The notes under the pieces were generated by a model. That model did no database searches, was not told the origin of the DNA, and worked only from the letters and a program-made list of their open reading frames with translations. Shown here piece by piece: positions 1 through 10,350 of a DNA stretch of 64,000 bases. Numbering within the stretch: the first letter of the stretch is position 1; each line of letters begins with the position of its first letter. This stretch comes from Neomegalonema sp. (GTDB lineage Bacteria > Pseudomonadota > Alphaproteobacteria > Rhodobacterales > Rhodobacteraceae), in the NCBI GenBank assembly GCA_022760355.1, contig JALEGB010000089.1:42543-106542 (forward strand). Reading direction: 5' to 3'. The translations under genes and the position numbers were made by a program.

Positions 1-829
1 CCTGATCATGCGGAACGCGGACGCCGCACAGCATAAGGTGGTCCGTCGATCCGTCGGCGTTCGGGCCGAAAGCGTGCACGTCGAAGCCTTGGCCGACGCG
101 AATGTCGGGGATGAGGGAGGGGACCTCAGTCATATTCTCTTTTTCCTGCGCCGCCCAATGTTCGGCGAAATCGAAATCCTCCGGCCGCGTCAATTTGATG
201 TTCTCAGGCGCGCCGAGGGTCAATTTTGTCGTGATCCCCGCACGACGGGCGATCTCCGCGTCATCCGTCAAGGCCGCGCCGGCGAAGTGACGATGGGCGG
301 CGAGGATCGGTTCGAAGTGAAAGCCTTGCGGCGTCTGCGCCCGCCACAGCCCGTCTCGGGGCAAAAGGTCGCCGCAGGCGCCGTCCGTCGTCTCGCGCCG
401 CAGCGTATCCACCAGGGGCGCGGCGGCGCAGGCGCCTTGCGCGCTCTCCAGGGCGGCCAGCACGCGTTGGATCACGCCCGTCGAGACAAACGGTCGCGCG
501 CCGTCATGGATCAGAACCAGCTTCGGCGCCGTTGCGGCCAGCGCTTCGAGCGCAAGGCGCACGCTGTCCTGGCGCTCGCCGCCGCCAAAGACCGGATCAT
601 TTAACCGGCTGCGGATCGCTTCGGGCAGCCGCTCAATTTCTGCGACGTAAAGCGATTGATCATCTGGGTGTATCGATACTTGCAGCCGATCCACTGCGGG
701 AACGGAGGCGAACGCCAGCAATGAACGCAGCAGCGCCGAGCGGCCCGCGACGGGGCGATACTGCTTTGGAAGGCCGGCGCCGGCGCGGCTGCCACGGCCC
801 GCCGCAAGAACTAGCGCAACACAGCTCAT
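1..829 (-). CDS. ispDF: Bifunctional IspD/IspF, methylerythritol phosphate pathway (3' end outside window)
   Basis: This gene is absent from the ORF track because it runs off the window. My translation of the minus strand gives an IspD nucleotidyl-binding start ([19 protein letters not shown]), then [16 protein letters not shown] and [10 protein letters not shown], which are typical of 2-C-methyl-D-erythritol 4-phosphate cytidylyltransferase. A short linker follows and then the start of IspF ([13 protein letters not shown], with the DxH metal ligands of the cyclodiphosphate synthase). The fused enzyme makes isoprenoid precursors in the cytosol, and the fusion is common in alphaproteobacteria. 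I chose the ATG at 829 because GAGG lies 6 nt upstream and the product starts at the family boundary; an in-frame ATG at 844 has no ribosome binding site. It diverges from dusB. About 276 residues are visible; the rest of IspF is missing. Confidence 0.95.
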   Translation of the reverse strand, partial: MSCVALVLAAGRGSRAGAGLPKQYRPVAGRSALLRSLLAFASVPAVDRLQVSIHPDDQSLYVAEIERLPEAIRSRLNDPVFGGGERQDSVRLALEALAATAPKLVLIHDGARPFVSTGVIQRVLAALESAQGACAAAPLVDTLRRETTDGACGDLLPRDGLWRAQTPQGFHFEPILAAHRHFAGAALTDDAEIARRAGITTKLTLGAPENIKLTRPEDFDFAEHWAAQEKENMTEVPSLIPDIRVGQGFDVHAFGPNADGSTDHLMLCGVRVPHDQ

Positions 830-928
830 CCCATCCTCAACCATAAAATGCTCGCAAAGCCGAAACGGCTTGCTTGCATGGCGACGCGAAAGCCTGTAGC
901 GACGGGCGCTGCACAAGGATTAGGCACA

Positions 929-1951
929 ATGGTACAGCCGCTGATCATTGGTTCGCATCAATTCGACACGCCAGTGTTCCTGGCGCCCATGGCTGGGATT
1001 ACGGACGCGCCCTTCCGTGCGCAAGTCCGACATTTCGGCGCGGCGCTGGTCTGCTCGGAAATGGTCGCATCGATCGGCTTCGCAACCCATCAGGCCGACG
1101 TGCGCGCCAAAGCTGAAATCGAGGCGACGGACGGCGTCGCCGCGGTCCAGATCGCGGGGCGTGAGCCTGAGCCGATTGTGGAGGCTGCGAAGGCGGCTGA
1201 GGCCGGCGGCGCCGCAATAATCGATCTGAATTTTGGGTGCCCGGCGAAGAAGGTCACGAATGGCGCAGCGGGGGCGGCGCTGATGCGGGAGCCGGAGCGC
1301 GCGCTGAAAATCGTCGAGGAAACGGCGCGCGCCGTCGCCGTTCCGGTCACCGTAAAAATGCGGCTGGGCTGGAATGCGGATTGTTTGAACGCCGCGGCGC
1401 TGATCAAAGGCGCGGCGGAGGTCGGCGCGCAGGCTGCGACCGTGCATGGCCGCACCCGCGCCCAAGCCTACAAAGGCGCGGCGGATTGGACGGCGATTGG
1501 AGAAGTCGTCGCTGAAGCGCCAATTCCCGTGATTGCGAATGGCGATATCGACAGCCCAGCGGCGGCCCGGCGGGCGCTGGCGCTGTCCGGCGCCGCCGGC
1601 GTTATGATTGGCCGCGGCGCCCAGGGGGCGCCTTGGCTGCTGGCGCAAATCACAGCGGATCTGGAGGGGCGCCCCTTTACCCCGCCCACGCCGGCGGAGC
1701 AGCTGCGTCTCGCCGTCGCGCATTATGAGGCGATGCTGAGCCGCTACGGCGTCGCCCTTGGGCTGCGCGCTGCGCGCAAGCACTTAAGCTGGCGCGTGCT
1801 TCACGCCGCCGCTGGCGCGGCTTGGGGGGATGCGGCGCGGGCGCGCTTGGTGCGCATCGATGCGCCCGAGACCGCCAAGAAACTGCTGCTGTCAATCGCC
1901 GATCGGCTGGAGGCCAGCGAGATCATTGAAATTGGGAGCCTGGCGGCGTGA
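929..1951 (+). CDS. dusB: tRNA-dihydrouridine synthase DusB (NifR3 family)
   Basis: The 340-residue product is a flavin enzyme that reduces uridine to dihydrouridine in the tRNA D-loop. The TIM barrel starts with FLAPMAGITDAPFR. The catalytic cysteine is in LNFGCPAKKVTNGAAG, followed by the substrate-contact VKMRLGW and VHGRTR segments. The FMN phosphate site is PVIANGDI and GVMIGRGAQGAPW. The track starts the ORF at 848, but the first 27 residues are unlike the family, so I use the ATG at 929, with a weak AGGA upstream. As in many alphaproteobacteria (the historical name is nifR3), it heads the ntrBC cluster. Its stop overlaps a possible GTG start of ntrB. Confidence 0.95.
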   Translation: MVQPLIIGSHQFDTPVFLAPMAGITDAPFRAQVRHFGAALVCSEMVASIGFATHQADVRAKAEIEATDGVAAVQIAGREPEPIVEAAKAAEAGGAAIIDLNFGCPAKKVTNGAAGAALMREPERALKIVEETARAVAVPVTVKMRLGWNADCLNAAALIKGAAEVGAQAATVHGRTRAQAYKGAADWTAIGEVVAEAPIPVIANGDIDSPAAARRALALSGAAGVMIGRGAQGAPWLLAQITADLEGRPFTPPTPAEQLRLAVAHYEAMLSRYGVALGLRAARKHLSWRVLHAAAGAAWGDAARARLVRIDAPETAKKLLLSIADRLEASEIIEIGSLAA

Positions 1952-1989
1952 GCATAGAGCCGGGCCCGACGAGGGAAGGAGCCGTTGCG

Positions 1990-3192
1990 ATGACATCCAA
2001 ATCCGTGGGGGTCGCCCATCAGCGCCCGGCGGCGCCGTCCGCATCGGCGCGTGCTTCGAAAGAGCCGCGAAGCGCGCCTGCTGAGGCGTTGTGGGCGGCG
2101 TTGCCGACGCCTTGTCTCGCGGTTGATGAGAATGATCGATTTGTCGCCGCAAACCCGCGGGCGGAACTGTTCCTGACGCAAAGCGCGCACACTCTGCGGC
2201 GAATGTCGTTGGATCAGATGTTCGGGCCCGGCAGTCGGGTGGCGGACGCCGTGCGACAGGTGCGCCGCGGCGCGCTTTCCCTCAGCGAATATGGGGCGCC
2301 GGTGAGCTTCTGTGGCGGCGAGCCCGTTGTCGTCGATTTTCAGGCCGCGCCGGTGTTTGATGAGCCGGGGCTTGTTCTGCTTTCTTTCCAGCCGCGTTCA
2401 GTCGCCCTGGCGATGGATCGGTCACTGGCGAATCAAGGCTCGACCCGCAGCCTGACCGGTCTCTCGGCAATGTTGGCACACGAAATTAAGAACCCGCTCT
2501 CGGGTATATCGGGTGCGGCTCAGCTGCTGGAGATGACTCTGGGCGAGGGGGAGGCGGAGCTCCTCCAACTGATTCAGGAGGAGGTGGACCGCATTCGCGC
2601 GCTGGTTGAGCGGATGGACGCGTTTGGCGATGCGCGGCCGGGCGAGCGCGAGGCGGTGAATATTCATGACGTGCTCGACCAAGCGAAGCGTTCGGCGCGG
2701 GCTGGGTTCGCAAGGCATGTTCGGATTCGGGAGGAATATGACCCGTCATTACCCCCCGTTCCGGCGGATCGCGGTCAATTACTGCAGGCGATCAGCAACT
2801 TGGTGAAGAACGCCGCCGAAGCCGCACCGCGTCAAGGGGGGGAGATCGTCCTGAAAACGGCGTTTCGCCCCGGCGTTCAGATCGCGTTGGCGGGCGGCGC
2901 GCGCGAACGTCTGCCGCTTGAGGTGATCGTCGCCGACAACGGCCCCGGCGTTCCGGAAGATTTGATCGATCACATCTTCGAACCATTCGTAACATCGAAA
3001 GCTGCGGGCAGCGGGCTCGGTTTGCCGCTCGTGGCGAAGATCGTTGGCGATCACGGCGGTGTTGTTGAGTACCGCCGCCAGAATGAACAAACGGAGTTCC
3101 GCATCCTTCTCCCGGTTTGGACGGCGTTTACGGATGCGGCCGCCAATAAGTCGGCGAAAAAGCAGCCGACGGAGCGAGGAAGCAAAGAATGA
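1990..3192 (+). CDS. ntrB: Nitrogen regulation sensor histidine kinase NtrB
   Basis: Soluble PAS-histidine kinase of about 400 residues that phosphorylates or dephosphorylates NtrC in response to nitrogen status, normally through PII protein. A PAS-like segment covers roughly residues 40-140. The H-box is [15 protein letters not shown], the N-box [15 protein letters not shown], and the ATP lid [12 protein letters not shown] with GSGLGLPLV. There are no membrane segments. The track starts at GTG 1948, overlapping dusB by 4 bp. I prefer the ATG at 1990 because AAGGAG lies 8 nt upstream, but the GTG start cannot be excluded. It is translationally coupled to ntrC by an ATGA overlap. Confidence 0.93.
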   Translation: MTSKSVGVAHQRPAAPSASARASKEPRSAPAEALWAALPTPCLAVDENDRFVAANPRAELFLTQSAHTLRRMSLDQMFGPGSRVADAVRQVRRGALSLSEYGAPVSFCGGEPVVVDFQAAPVFDEPGLVLLSFQPRSVALAMDRSLANQGSTRSLTGLSAMLAHEIKNPLSGISGAAQLLEMTLGEGEAELLQLIQEEVDRIRALVERMDAFGDARPGEREAVNIHDVLDQAKRSARAGFARHVRIREEYDPSLPPVPADRGQLLQAISNLVKNAAEAAPRQGGEIVLKTAFRPGVQIALAGGARERLPLEVIVADNGPGVPEDLIDHIFEPFVTSKAAGSGLGLPLVAKIVGDHGGVVEYRRQNEQTEFRILLPVWTAFTDAAANKSAKKQPTERGSKE

Positions 3193-4658
3193 TCACAGGC
3201 ACGGTGCTGCTCGCTGACGATGATCGCGCGATACGGACGGTGCTTAGTCAGGCGCTGACCCGCGCCGGCGCGCGCGTGCGCTCAACTGGCGCCGCTTCGA
3301 CTTTGTGGCGTTGGATTGAGGAAGGGGTGGGCGACGCGGTGCTCACCGATGTCATGATGCCGGATGGCGACGCGTTGGATTTGCTTCCGGCGATCAAAAA
3401 GCGGCGTCCGGATCTGCCTGTCGTGGTGATGAGCGCGCAGAACACGGTGATGACGGCGATCCGCGCCGCACAGGCCGGAGCGTACGAGTATATTCCGAAG
3501 CCTTTTGATTTGCGCGAGGTCGTCAATACGCTCGGCCGGGCGCTATCGAGCAATGAGCCGAGCGAAGAGGACGCCGAAAGCGGCGTTGAGGAGGCTTCGG
3601 TCTGCCAGATTGATCAGCTGCCGCTGATCGGACGGTCGCCTGCGATGCAACAGGTGTATCGGGTGATGGCCCGCCTGATGCATACGGATCTGACCGTCAT
3701 GATCTCTGGCGAGTCGGGAACAGGTAAGGAGCTGGTCGCCCGCGCGCTGCATAATTACGGCCGGCGCAAGTCGGGTCCGTTCGTTGCGGTCAATATGGCG
3801 GCGATTCCCAAAGAGCTGATTGAATCCGAGCTGTTCGGTCATGAAAAGGGCGCGTTCACCGGCGCAACGGAACGGGCGCGCGGCAAATTCGAGATTGCGC
3901 AGGGCGGGACTCTATTTCTCGACGAGATCGGCGATATGCCGGCGGAGGCGCAGACACGGCTGTTGCGCGTGCTGCAAGAGGGGGAGTTCGTCACGGTTGG
4001 CGGTCGCAAGCCGATCAAAACCGATGTCCGGATCATCGCGGCGACTCACCAGGATTTGCGGCGACTGATCCGTGAAGGGCTGTTCCGCGAGGATCTCTAC
4101 TACCGGATCAACGTTGTCCCAATTCGACTGCCCGCGCTGCGGGAGCGGGCGGACGATGTGCCTGATCTGGCGCGCGCCTTTCTTCGCAAAGCGCAGGATG
4201 ACGGGCTGCCGGCCAAATCGATTTCGCGTGACGCGCTCGATCTGCTGCGCGCGCAGCCTTGGCCTGGGAATGTGCGCGAGCTTGAAAATCTGGTGCGCCG
4301 CCTGGCGGCGCTGTGTCCTGAGGATTTGATTGATGCGCGGGCTGTTGGCGACGAGCTGTCAGCGGCGCCCTTAGATGAGCCGGCGATCGGGGCCAATCAG
4401 GAGGCTGAAACCCTGTCGGCATCCGTTGAGCGGCATGTCGCAAAGCTGTTTCAGCGTTATGAGCCCGGCGCGCCGCCGCCTGGATTGTATGATCGGATCC
4501 TACAGGAGCTTGAACTACCGTTGATTACGCTCACTCTGAGCGCCGCGCAGGGCAACCAGGTCCGCGCCGCCGAAATTCTCGGGATCAACCGAAACACCCT
4601 GCGGAAAAAAATTCGCGAGCTTGACATTCAAGTCACACGCGGCAAAAAGCTGATGTAG
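3189..4658 (+). CDS. ntrC: Nitrogen regulation response regulator NtrC (sigma54 activator)
   Basis: The 489-residue product has the standard three parts. The receiver has the acidic pocket LADDD, phospho-Asp in [11 protein letters not shown] and the conserved Lys in IPKPFD. The AAA+ domain has Walker [15 protein letters not shown], the sigma54 contact loop GAFTGA and Walker [15 protein letters not shown] Fis-type helix-turn-helix lies at the C-terminus ([16 protein letters not shown]). It activates sigma54-dependent nitrogen assimilation genes. The start overlaps the ntrB stop (ATGA). The intact GAFTGA contrasts with NtrX downstream. Confidence 0.95.
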   Translation: MITGTVLLADDDRAIRTVLSQALTRAGARVRSTGAASTLWRWIEEGVGDAVLTDVMMPDGDALDLLPAIKKRRPDLPVVVMSAQNTVMTAIRAAQAGAYEYIPKPFDLREVVNTLGRALSSNEPSEEDAESGVEEASVCQIDQLPLIGRSPAMQQVYRVMARLMHTDLTVMISGESGTGKELVARALHNYGRRKSGPFVAVNMAAIPKELIESELFGHEKGAFTGATERARGKFEIAQGGTLFLDEIGDMPAEAQTRLLRVLQEGEFVTVGGRKPIKTDVRIIAATHQDLRRLIREGLFREDLYYRINVVPIRLPALRERADDVPDLARAFLRKAQDDGLPAKSISRDALDLLRAQPWPGNVRELENLVRRLAALCPEDLIDARAVGDELSAAPLDEPAIGANQEAETLSASVERHVAKLFQRYEPGAPPPGLYDRILQELELPLITLTLSAAQGNQVRAAEILGINRNTLRKKIRELDIQVTRGKKLM

Positions 4659-4807
4659 CAAGGCAACAGGTTCGACGCCACGCCGCGAATTCAGTCGATT
4701 GACGCTGATCCGCTCCGTCGAGCCGGGTCAGCCGCAATCGTCGCGACGCCGGAGGACCGCGCCGCGCCTTTGGGCGGCCCTAATGGGCTTATTGCAGCGA
4801 GGTCAGG

Positions 4808-7453
4808 GTGACTCACGACGACGAGGCTGGCGCGAGCCCCTCCGGTCCAGAACGCCCGAACACTGGGGCGACTGGCGGCAATCAGCCGATGGCGACGGGT
4901 TCGACGCCAACCGCCGAGGCTGGGGCGCCCTCAGACGCGCACCGGCCCACAACGCGGAACACGCCCAAACGGCGCGCGGACGCGCTGATGACGCAGGCGC
5001 GGAATGCGGCGCGAAGCACAGCCGCCGCCGCCGCGGTCGGCGTGCGCAGCGCCAAAGAAGCGGCGCATAGAGCTGCGCGCGCCGGGCGCAGCGCGCTTGC
5101 CGCCGCCAAGTCGCGCGCCGCGGGGCGAAAGCCGGCGGGACCGCCGCCGGAAGAGCAGCGGCTGCCATGGATCTTGCGAGTCGCGCCGACGCGCCCATCC
5201 GCGCTGCTGGTGGGCGCTCTGGCGGTGGCGGGCCCCATCCTCGCCATTCTGACTTATGCGACGCTGTCCAGCGCGGATCAGAAAACCGTTTCATCGCTCT
5301 GGTTCAAGCTGCTGATTCTTGCGGATATTTGCTACCTGGTTGGGCTGATGGCCTTGGTCGGGCTGCAAATCGCGCGGCTGGTGATCGCCCGGCGCGCCGG
5401 CTCCGCCGGCTCACGGCTGCATGCGCGCATGGTGGCGATCTTTATCGGCGTCGCCGCCGCGCCGACGGTGCTGGTGGCCGTCTTCTTCTTCTTCATTATC
5501 CAGCTGGGGGTGAACGCCTGGTTCAGTGATCAGGTTGGATTTCTTGTGCGCAGCTCCGGCGCCGCGGCGAAAGCGTATGAGCGAGAGGTGTTGCAGGCGA
5601 CGGTTGGCCAATCCTTCGCTGTCGCGAAAACACTGAATGATTCAGTCGGTTCTGTTTCCGGCCCGCGCGATCCGCGGTTCGCGCGGCTGTTGGACGAAGC
5701 GGCGTCGGCCCGTGGGTTTACGCATGTCTATGTGTTGGACTCAAAGGGCAAAATTCTTGCGCGAGGGTTGGATAGTTTTCGGTTCAACTTTGTGCCGCCG
5801 TCCAAAAAGGAGCTGGCGACGGCGATTGGCGGCAAACCAGTCGTGCGCAAGGACGTTGTTATTGGCGAGATGCGCGCGTTGCTGCGGCTGGAGAGTTTCT
5901 ATGGCGCGGTGCTCTATGTCTCGCGCCCTGTGGACAGCTCGGTGCTCGAAACGCGCACCCGGACCAAGGCGGTCGTGGCCAGTTACGAACGGCTTGAGGA
6001 TGAGCGGGACGCCTTCATGGCTCAGTTCGCAGCGCTCTATCTCGGCTTTGCGCTGCTGGTCTTGATCGCCGCCATTTATCTCGGCCTGTGGTTCGCTGAA
6101 CGTCTGGCGCGGCCGATCGGCCGGCTGGCGGCGGCGGCCCAGCGGGTGCGCGCTGGCGATCTGGTGGTTCGGGTGAAAGAAGAGCGGGGCGATGACGAGC
6201 TCGCGCTGCTCAGCCGCGTGTTCAACCGGATGACCGAAGAAGTCCAGCGCAAACAGGAAGCGCTGAAGAGCGCCAGCGCGGAGTCCGAACAGCGGCGGTT
6301 ATTCAGCGAAGCGGTGCTTTCGGGGGTTTCAGCCGGCGTGGTTGGTCTGGATGCGGATGGGCGGATCCGGATGATGAACGAGCCCGCGGCGCGGCTGTTG
6401 AGCCTTGATCCGGAGGCCGCGACCGGCCGCATGCTGACGGAAGCGGCGCCGGAATTTAAGCAGCTTTATCAAGACGCCTGCTATGATCCGGCGAATGGCG
6501 TCGAGCGCGAAGTCAGAATTTTGCGGGATGGCGAAGAACTTGAGCTGATGGCGCGGATCACCAACCAGCGCCAGGCCCGCCGCAAGCATGGCAATGGCGG
6601 ATTTGTGGTGACGCTTGACGATGTTACTGAGCTGGTGTCAGCCCAGCGTCTGGCGGCTTGGGGGGATGTTGCGCGCCGCATCGCCCATGAAATTAAGAAC
6701 CCGCTGACCCCGATCCAGCTCGCCGCCGAGCGGCTGAAGCGAAAATATCGAGATCGGCTTGGCGACGAGAATGAGGCGTTTGAGCGCTATACGGAGACAA
6801 TCGTCCGACAAACGGCGGAGATCGGGCGCATGGTCGATGCGTTTTCCCGCTTCGCCAAGATGCCAACGCCGACGATCGGCGAGGAATCAATTTTTGAAGT
6901 GGTGCGTCAGGCGATCACTCTTCAGGAAGAGGGGCGGACCAATATCAAGTACGCCTTCGACGCGAGCGACGATGCTCAGGCCCTGCATGTTCGCGTCGAT
7001 CGCGGTCAAATCCACCAAGCGCTCACGAACCTCCTTCAAAACGCCGCTGACGCGATCGAATCGCGGGTCGAGCACGACGCGTCGGCCGGCGTCGACGGGG
7101 CGCCGGCGCAAATCCGCATCTCGCTGGCGCGGCGGGGCAATATGGCGTCGATTACGATCTCCGATAATGGCTGCGGCCTGCCGGCGCGGGATCGACGACG
7201 CTTGCTCGAGCCGTATGTGACGACGCGGGACAAGGGCACAGGCCTCGGGCTCGCGATTGTTTCGAAGATCGTTGAGGAGCATCATGGCGCTTTCGAACTC
7301 GGCGATGCGGAGCCTTTCGCTGCGCATGAAAAGCCGGGCGCGGCGGCTCGGATCACACTGCCGCTTTCACCAACAACAATTGACAAGTTGGGCGACGCGG
7401 CGGGCGAGGGCCGTGCGGAACAAAAGGCGGATGCTGAGATCGCGGGCGCGTGA
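4808..7453 (+). CDS. ntrY: Membrane sensor histidine kinase NtrY
   Basis: The 881-residue inner-membrane kinase is the partner of NtrX. After a long Ala/Arg-rich cytoplasmic head (about 120 residues) come three hydrophobic segments between residues 130 and 240, an extracytoplasmic sensor part, and a further membrane helix near residue 410. HAMP follows (ARPIGRLAAAAQRVRAGDL), then a PAS domain (SAGVVGLDADGRIRMMNE), the H-box [19 protein letters not shown]-box LTNLLQNAADAIE and ATPase motifs ISDNGCGLP and GTGLGLAIVSK. The GTG start at 4808 has AGGTCAGG just upstream; ATGs at 4889 and 4988 are alternatives, since the head is poorly conserved in the family. NtrYX is linked in alphaproteobacteria to nitrogen, redox and envelope control. 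Confidence 0.93.
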   Translation: MTHDDEAGASPSGPERPNTGATGGNQPMATGSTPTAEAGAPSDAHRPTTRNTPKRRADALMTQARNAARSTAAAAAVGVRSAKEAAHRAARAGRSALAAAKSRAAGRKPAGPPPEEQRLPWILRVAPTRPSALLVGALAVAGPILAILTYATLSSADQKTVSSLWFKLLILADICYLVGLMALVGLQIARLVIARRAGSAGSRLHARMVAIFIGVAAAPTVLVAVFFFFIIQLGVNAWFSDQVGFLVRSSGAAAKAYEREVLQATVGQSFAVAKTLNDSVGSVSGPRDPRFARLLDEAASARGFTHVYVLDSKGKILARGLDSFRFNFVPPSKKELATAIGGKPVVRKDVVIGEMRALLRLESFYGAVLYVSRPVDSSVLETRTRTKAVVASYERLEDERDAFMAQFAALYLGFALLVLIAAIYLGLWFAERLARPIGRLAAAAQRVRAGDLVVRVKEERGDDELALLSRVFNRMTEEVQRKQEALKSASAESEQRRLFSEAVLSGVSAGVVGLDADGRIRMMNEPAARLLSLDPEAATGRMLTEAAPEFKQLYQDACYDPANGVEREVRILRDGEELELMARITNQRQARRKHGNGGFVVTLDDVTELVSAQRLAAWGDVARRIAHEIKNPLTPIQLAAERLKRKYRDRLGDENEAFERYTETIVRQTAEIGRMVDAFSRFAKMPTPTIGEESIFEVVRQAITLQEEGRTNIKYAFDASDDAQALHVRVDRGQIHQALTNLLQNAADAIESRVEHDASAGVDGAPAQIRISLARRGNMASITISDNGCGLPARDRRRLLEPYVTTRDKGTGLGLAIVSKIVEEHHGAFELGDAEPFAAHEKPGAAARITLPLSPTTIDKLGDAAGEGRAEQKADAEIAGA

Positions 7454-7538
7454 GCGCTGCGGATGCGCGAATTGAGTTAGGCTAACAGCCGGACAGGCGG
7501 GCGGTTCGGTAAAATAAAACGGAGGTTGAGGAGCGGTC

Positions 7539-8969
7539 ATGGCGGACGTCTTAATCGTAGACGATGAACCGGATATTCGCACGCTTCTGGGCGATATCCT
7601 CACCGATGAAGGGCATGGCTGCCGCATGGCCGACACCGCCGATACGGCGCTCGGCGAAATCGCGAAGCAGCGGCCGGATTTGATCGTGCTCGATATCTGG
7701 CTGCAGGGCAGTCGGATGGACGGCATCGAGGTGCTGAAGACCGTCAAGCGCGATGATCCGGATTTGCCAGTGTTGATCATCTCTGGTCATGGCAACATCG
7801 AAGTCGCGGTCGCGGCCATTAAACAGGGCGCGTATGACTTCATCGAAAAGCCGTTCAAGCTCGATCAACTGCTCGTTGCGGTTGGCCGTGCTCTTGAGGC
7901 CTCGCGCCTGCGCCGCGAAGTGTCCGATCTACGGGCGCGCGACCGGCGTGAAGTGGAGCTGATCGGCAAATCGGCGTCCATTATTCAATTGCGCCAGTCG
8001 TTGCTGCGTGTGTCGCCGACGAACAGCCGGGTCCTGTTCACCGGCCCTCCAGGGTCGGGCAAAGAGGTCGCGGCGCGCTTTCTACACGCCAATTCGAAGC
8101 GCGCCGACCATCCGTTCATCGTGGTGAATTCAGCCGCCATTGAACCGTCGCAGATGGAGCGTTCGCTGTTTGGCGAGGAGCGGGACGGCGCAGTGACCCC
8201 TGGGTTGTTGGAGCGCGCGCATGGCGGCACGCTGTTCTTTGACGAAGTATCCGACATGCCGGCCGGGACGCAGTCCAAGATCCTGCGCGTACTCGTCGAT
8301 CAAACCTTCACCCGTGTGGGCGGCGTGAGCACCGTTCGGGTCGATCTTCGCATCGTATCGGCCACGACCGCTGACCTGTCCGGCGCCATCGCGGCAGGCC
8401 GGTTCCGAGAGGATCTCTATCACCGCCTGAATGTTGTGCCGATTGAAACCCCGGCGCTGGCGGAGCGGCGAGAAGATGTGCCGGATCTGATCCAGTATTT
8501 TGTCGAGCGGCTGAATACCGAACAGGGGCTGCCAACCCGGAAGTTCGGGCAGGACGCGATGGCGGCGCTACAGGCGTTTGCATGGCCTGGCAATGTGCGG
8601 CAGCTGAAAAACATCGTCGAGCGGATGTTGATTTTGGGCGGCGCCGAGCAGGACGGCTCGCCGAAAACAGACGCGATCACTGCGGATGATTTGCCGCCTG
8701 AAATCACCGGCAGCGACTCCTCCAGCGGCGGCGTTCTGGATATCTCGCTGGTCGGCTTGCCGTTGCGGGATGCGCGCGAAGCGTTCGAACGTGAATATCT
8801 GATTGCGCAGATCAACCGGTTTGGCGGCAATATCTCGCGGACAGCGGAGTTTGTGGGCATGGAGCGCTCGGCGCTTCACCGTAAGCTCAAGTCGCTCGGC
8901 GTGGCGACTGCGAACCGGCGCGGCGGGCGTATCGCGCGGCTGTCGGACGAGTTGGCGGACGGAACGTAG
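7539..8969 (+). CDS. ntrX: Response regulator NtrX, without the GAFTGA sigma54 loop
   Basis: The 476-residue regulator pairs with NtrY. The receiver has VDDEPDIRTLL, phospho-Asp in IVLDIWLQGSRMDG and Lys in FIEKPFK. The AAA+ module has Walker A TGPPGSGKEVAARF and Walker B GGTLFFDEVSDMP. Where NtrC has GAFTGA, the sequence reads DGAVTPGLLERA, so the sigma54-contacting loop is lost. The C-terminal Fis-type HTH is present (SRTAEFVGMERSALHRKL). NtrX therefore probably regulates sigma70-type promoters or represses, rather than acting as a sigma54 activator. It begins 85 bp after ntrY, with GGAGG upstream of the ATG, and is followed 10 bp later by trkA. Confidence 0.94.
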   Translation: MADVLIVDDEPDIRTLLGDILTDEGHGCRMADTADTALGEIAKQRPDLIVLDIWLQGSRMDGIEVLKTVKRDDPDLPVLIISGHGNIEVAVAAIKQGAYDFIEKPFKLDQLLVAVGRALEASRLRREVSDLRARDRREVELIGKSASIIQLRQSLLRVSPTNSRVLFTGPPGSGKEVAARFLHANSKRADHPFIVVNSAAIEPSQMERSLFGEERDGAVTPGLLERAHGGTLFFDEVSDMPAGTQSKILRVLVDQTFTRVGGVSTVRVDLRIVSATTADLSGAIAAGRFREDLYHRLNVVPIETPALAERREDVPDLIQYFVERLNTEQGLPTRKFGQDAMAALQAFAWPGNVRQLKNIVERMLILGGAEQDGSPKTDAITADDLPPEITGSDSSSGGVLDISLVGLPLRDAREAFEREYLIAQINRFGGNISRTAEFVGMERSALHRKLKSLGVATANRRGGRIARLSDELADGT

Positions 8970-8978
8970 CAGGGCCGC

Positions 8979-10349
8979 ATGCGGATCATCATTTGCGGAG
9001 CTGGCCAAGTCGGCTATCAAATTGCGCGGCGGTTGGCGTCGGAAAATAACGACGTCGCCATCCTGGATGTCAGCGCCGAGCTTGTGTCGAAAGCTGCGGA
9101 TGCGCTCGATATCCGCGGCGTCGCCGGCCACGCCGCGCATCCTGATACGTTGGAGCGCGCTGGCGCTCGCGACGCCGACATGCTGATCGCGGCGACCTAC
9201 TCGGACGAAGTCAACATGGTCGCCTGCCAGATCGCGCATTCGATCTTTGAGGTGCCGCGTAAGATCGCCAGGGTTCGGGCTCAGGAATATTTGAAGCCGC
9301 AATGGAGCGATATTTTCCGCCGCGACCATATGCCGATCGATGTCGTCATCTCGCCTGAAATCGAAGTGGCGGGGGTCGTTATTCGGCGGCTCGCCGCGCC
9401 GGCCGCCTTCGACAGCACGCCGTTTTTGGATGGAAAGGTCGAAGCGGTCGGCGCCAAGGTCTCGCAAGAATGTCCGGTCGCCAATACGCCGATGCGGCAA
9501 CTTGCCCAGCTGTTTCCTGATCTAAGGGCGCGGGTGGTCGCTTTTGTTCGGGACGGCCATCTGCGCAGCGCCGCGCCGGAAGATCAGCTGTTCCCTGGCG
9601 ATGAGGCCTATATCGTTGTTGACACCCGGCATGTGCGCCGCGCGCTTGAGCTTTTCGGGCAGGCCTCGGATGCGGCGGGCCGGGTTGTGTTGGTCGGCGC
9701 GGGAAATATTGGCGTTCAGGTTGCGGTTCAGCTCGAGAAAACGGACACGCGCTCGAAATTGGTGGAGGCCGACAGGTCTCGGGCTGAGAAAGCGGCTGAG
9801 CAGTTGGAGCGCACAATTGTGCTCCATGGCGATGGGCTGTCGGCCGAAGTTCTCTCCGAAGCGAACGTACAGGATGCGCATGCGGTCGTTTCGCTGACGC
9901 AAGATGACAAGGTGAATGTTCTGTGCGCGGCCTTGGCGAAGCAAATGGGATGTCAGCGGGCGTTGGCGTTGACCAATGATCCGAGTCTTGCGCCACTTGC
10001 GGGTCCGCTTGGCATCGACGCCTTCGTCAATCCGCGGGCCACGACGGTCTCAACCATTCTGCGGCATGTGCGTCGGGGGCGAATTCGGGCGCTGCATACG
10101 CTGCGAGACGGGGAGGGGGAGCTTTTCGAGGCTCAGGTTCTCGCAACCTCGCCGATCGCAGGGAAAAGAGTGCGCGAATTGGAATTACCGAGCGGCGCGA
10201 CGATTGGAGCGGTGTTGTCGAATGGTCAGGTCGCGACGCCGGATGCGGATACGATGATCGAGGCGGGCGACACCGTTGTCATGTTCAGCATCAAGCGGGA
10301 TTTGAAACAGGTTGAGGCGCTGTTCCGGGTCGGCTTGGAGTTCTTCTAG
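8979..10349 (+). CDS. trkA: Trk potassium uptake peripheral protein TrkA
   Basis: The 456-residue cytoplasmic protein gates a Trk/Ktr potassium channel subunit by binding NAD(H) or nucleotides. It has two Rossmann RCK-N domains: the first begins IIICGAGQVGYQIARRL at the N-terminus, the second VVLVGAGNIGVQVAVQLE near residue 230. Each is followed by a TrkA-C domain; the last one holds AGDTVVMFSIKRDL. The gene lies 10 bp after ntrX, so the two are probably cotranscribed. The channel partner TrkH is not in the window. The stop codon is followed at once by copy 1 of the dispersed palindromic repeat. Confidence 0.93.
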   Translation: MRIIICGAGQVGYQIARRLASENNDVAILDVSAELVSKAADALDIRGVAGHAAHPDTLERAGARDADMLIAATYSDEVNMVACQIAHSIFEVPRKIARVRAQEYLKPQWSDIFRRDHMPIDVVISPEIEVAGVVIRRLAAPAAFDSTPFLDGKVEAVGAKVSQECPVANTPMRQLAQLFPDLRARVVAFVRDGHLRSAAPEDQLFPGDEAYIVVDTRHVRRALELFGQASDAAGRVVLVGAGNIGVQVAVQLEKTDTRSKLVEADRSRAEKAAEQLERTIVLHGDGLSAEVLSEANVQDAHAVVSLTQDDKVNVLCAALAKQMGCQRALALTNDPSLAPLAGPLGIDAFVNPRATTVSTILRHVRRGRIRALHTLRDGEGELFEAQVLATSPIAGKRVRELELPSGATIGAVLSNGQVATPDADTMIEAGDTVVMFSIKRDLKQVEALFRVGLEFF

Positions 10350-10350
10350 C

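Noticed and set aside
920-1783. Long antisense ORF opposite dusB (287 aa), and similar long ORFs opposite prfB, mrcA, lipA and the caspase gene
   Set aside because: They are Arg/Pro-rich frames created by high GC on the strand opposite strongly conserved genes; none shows a known domain.
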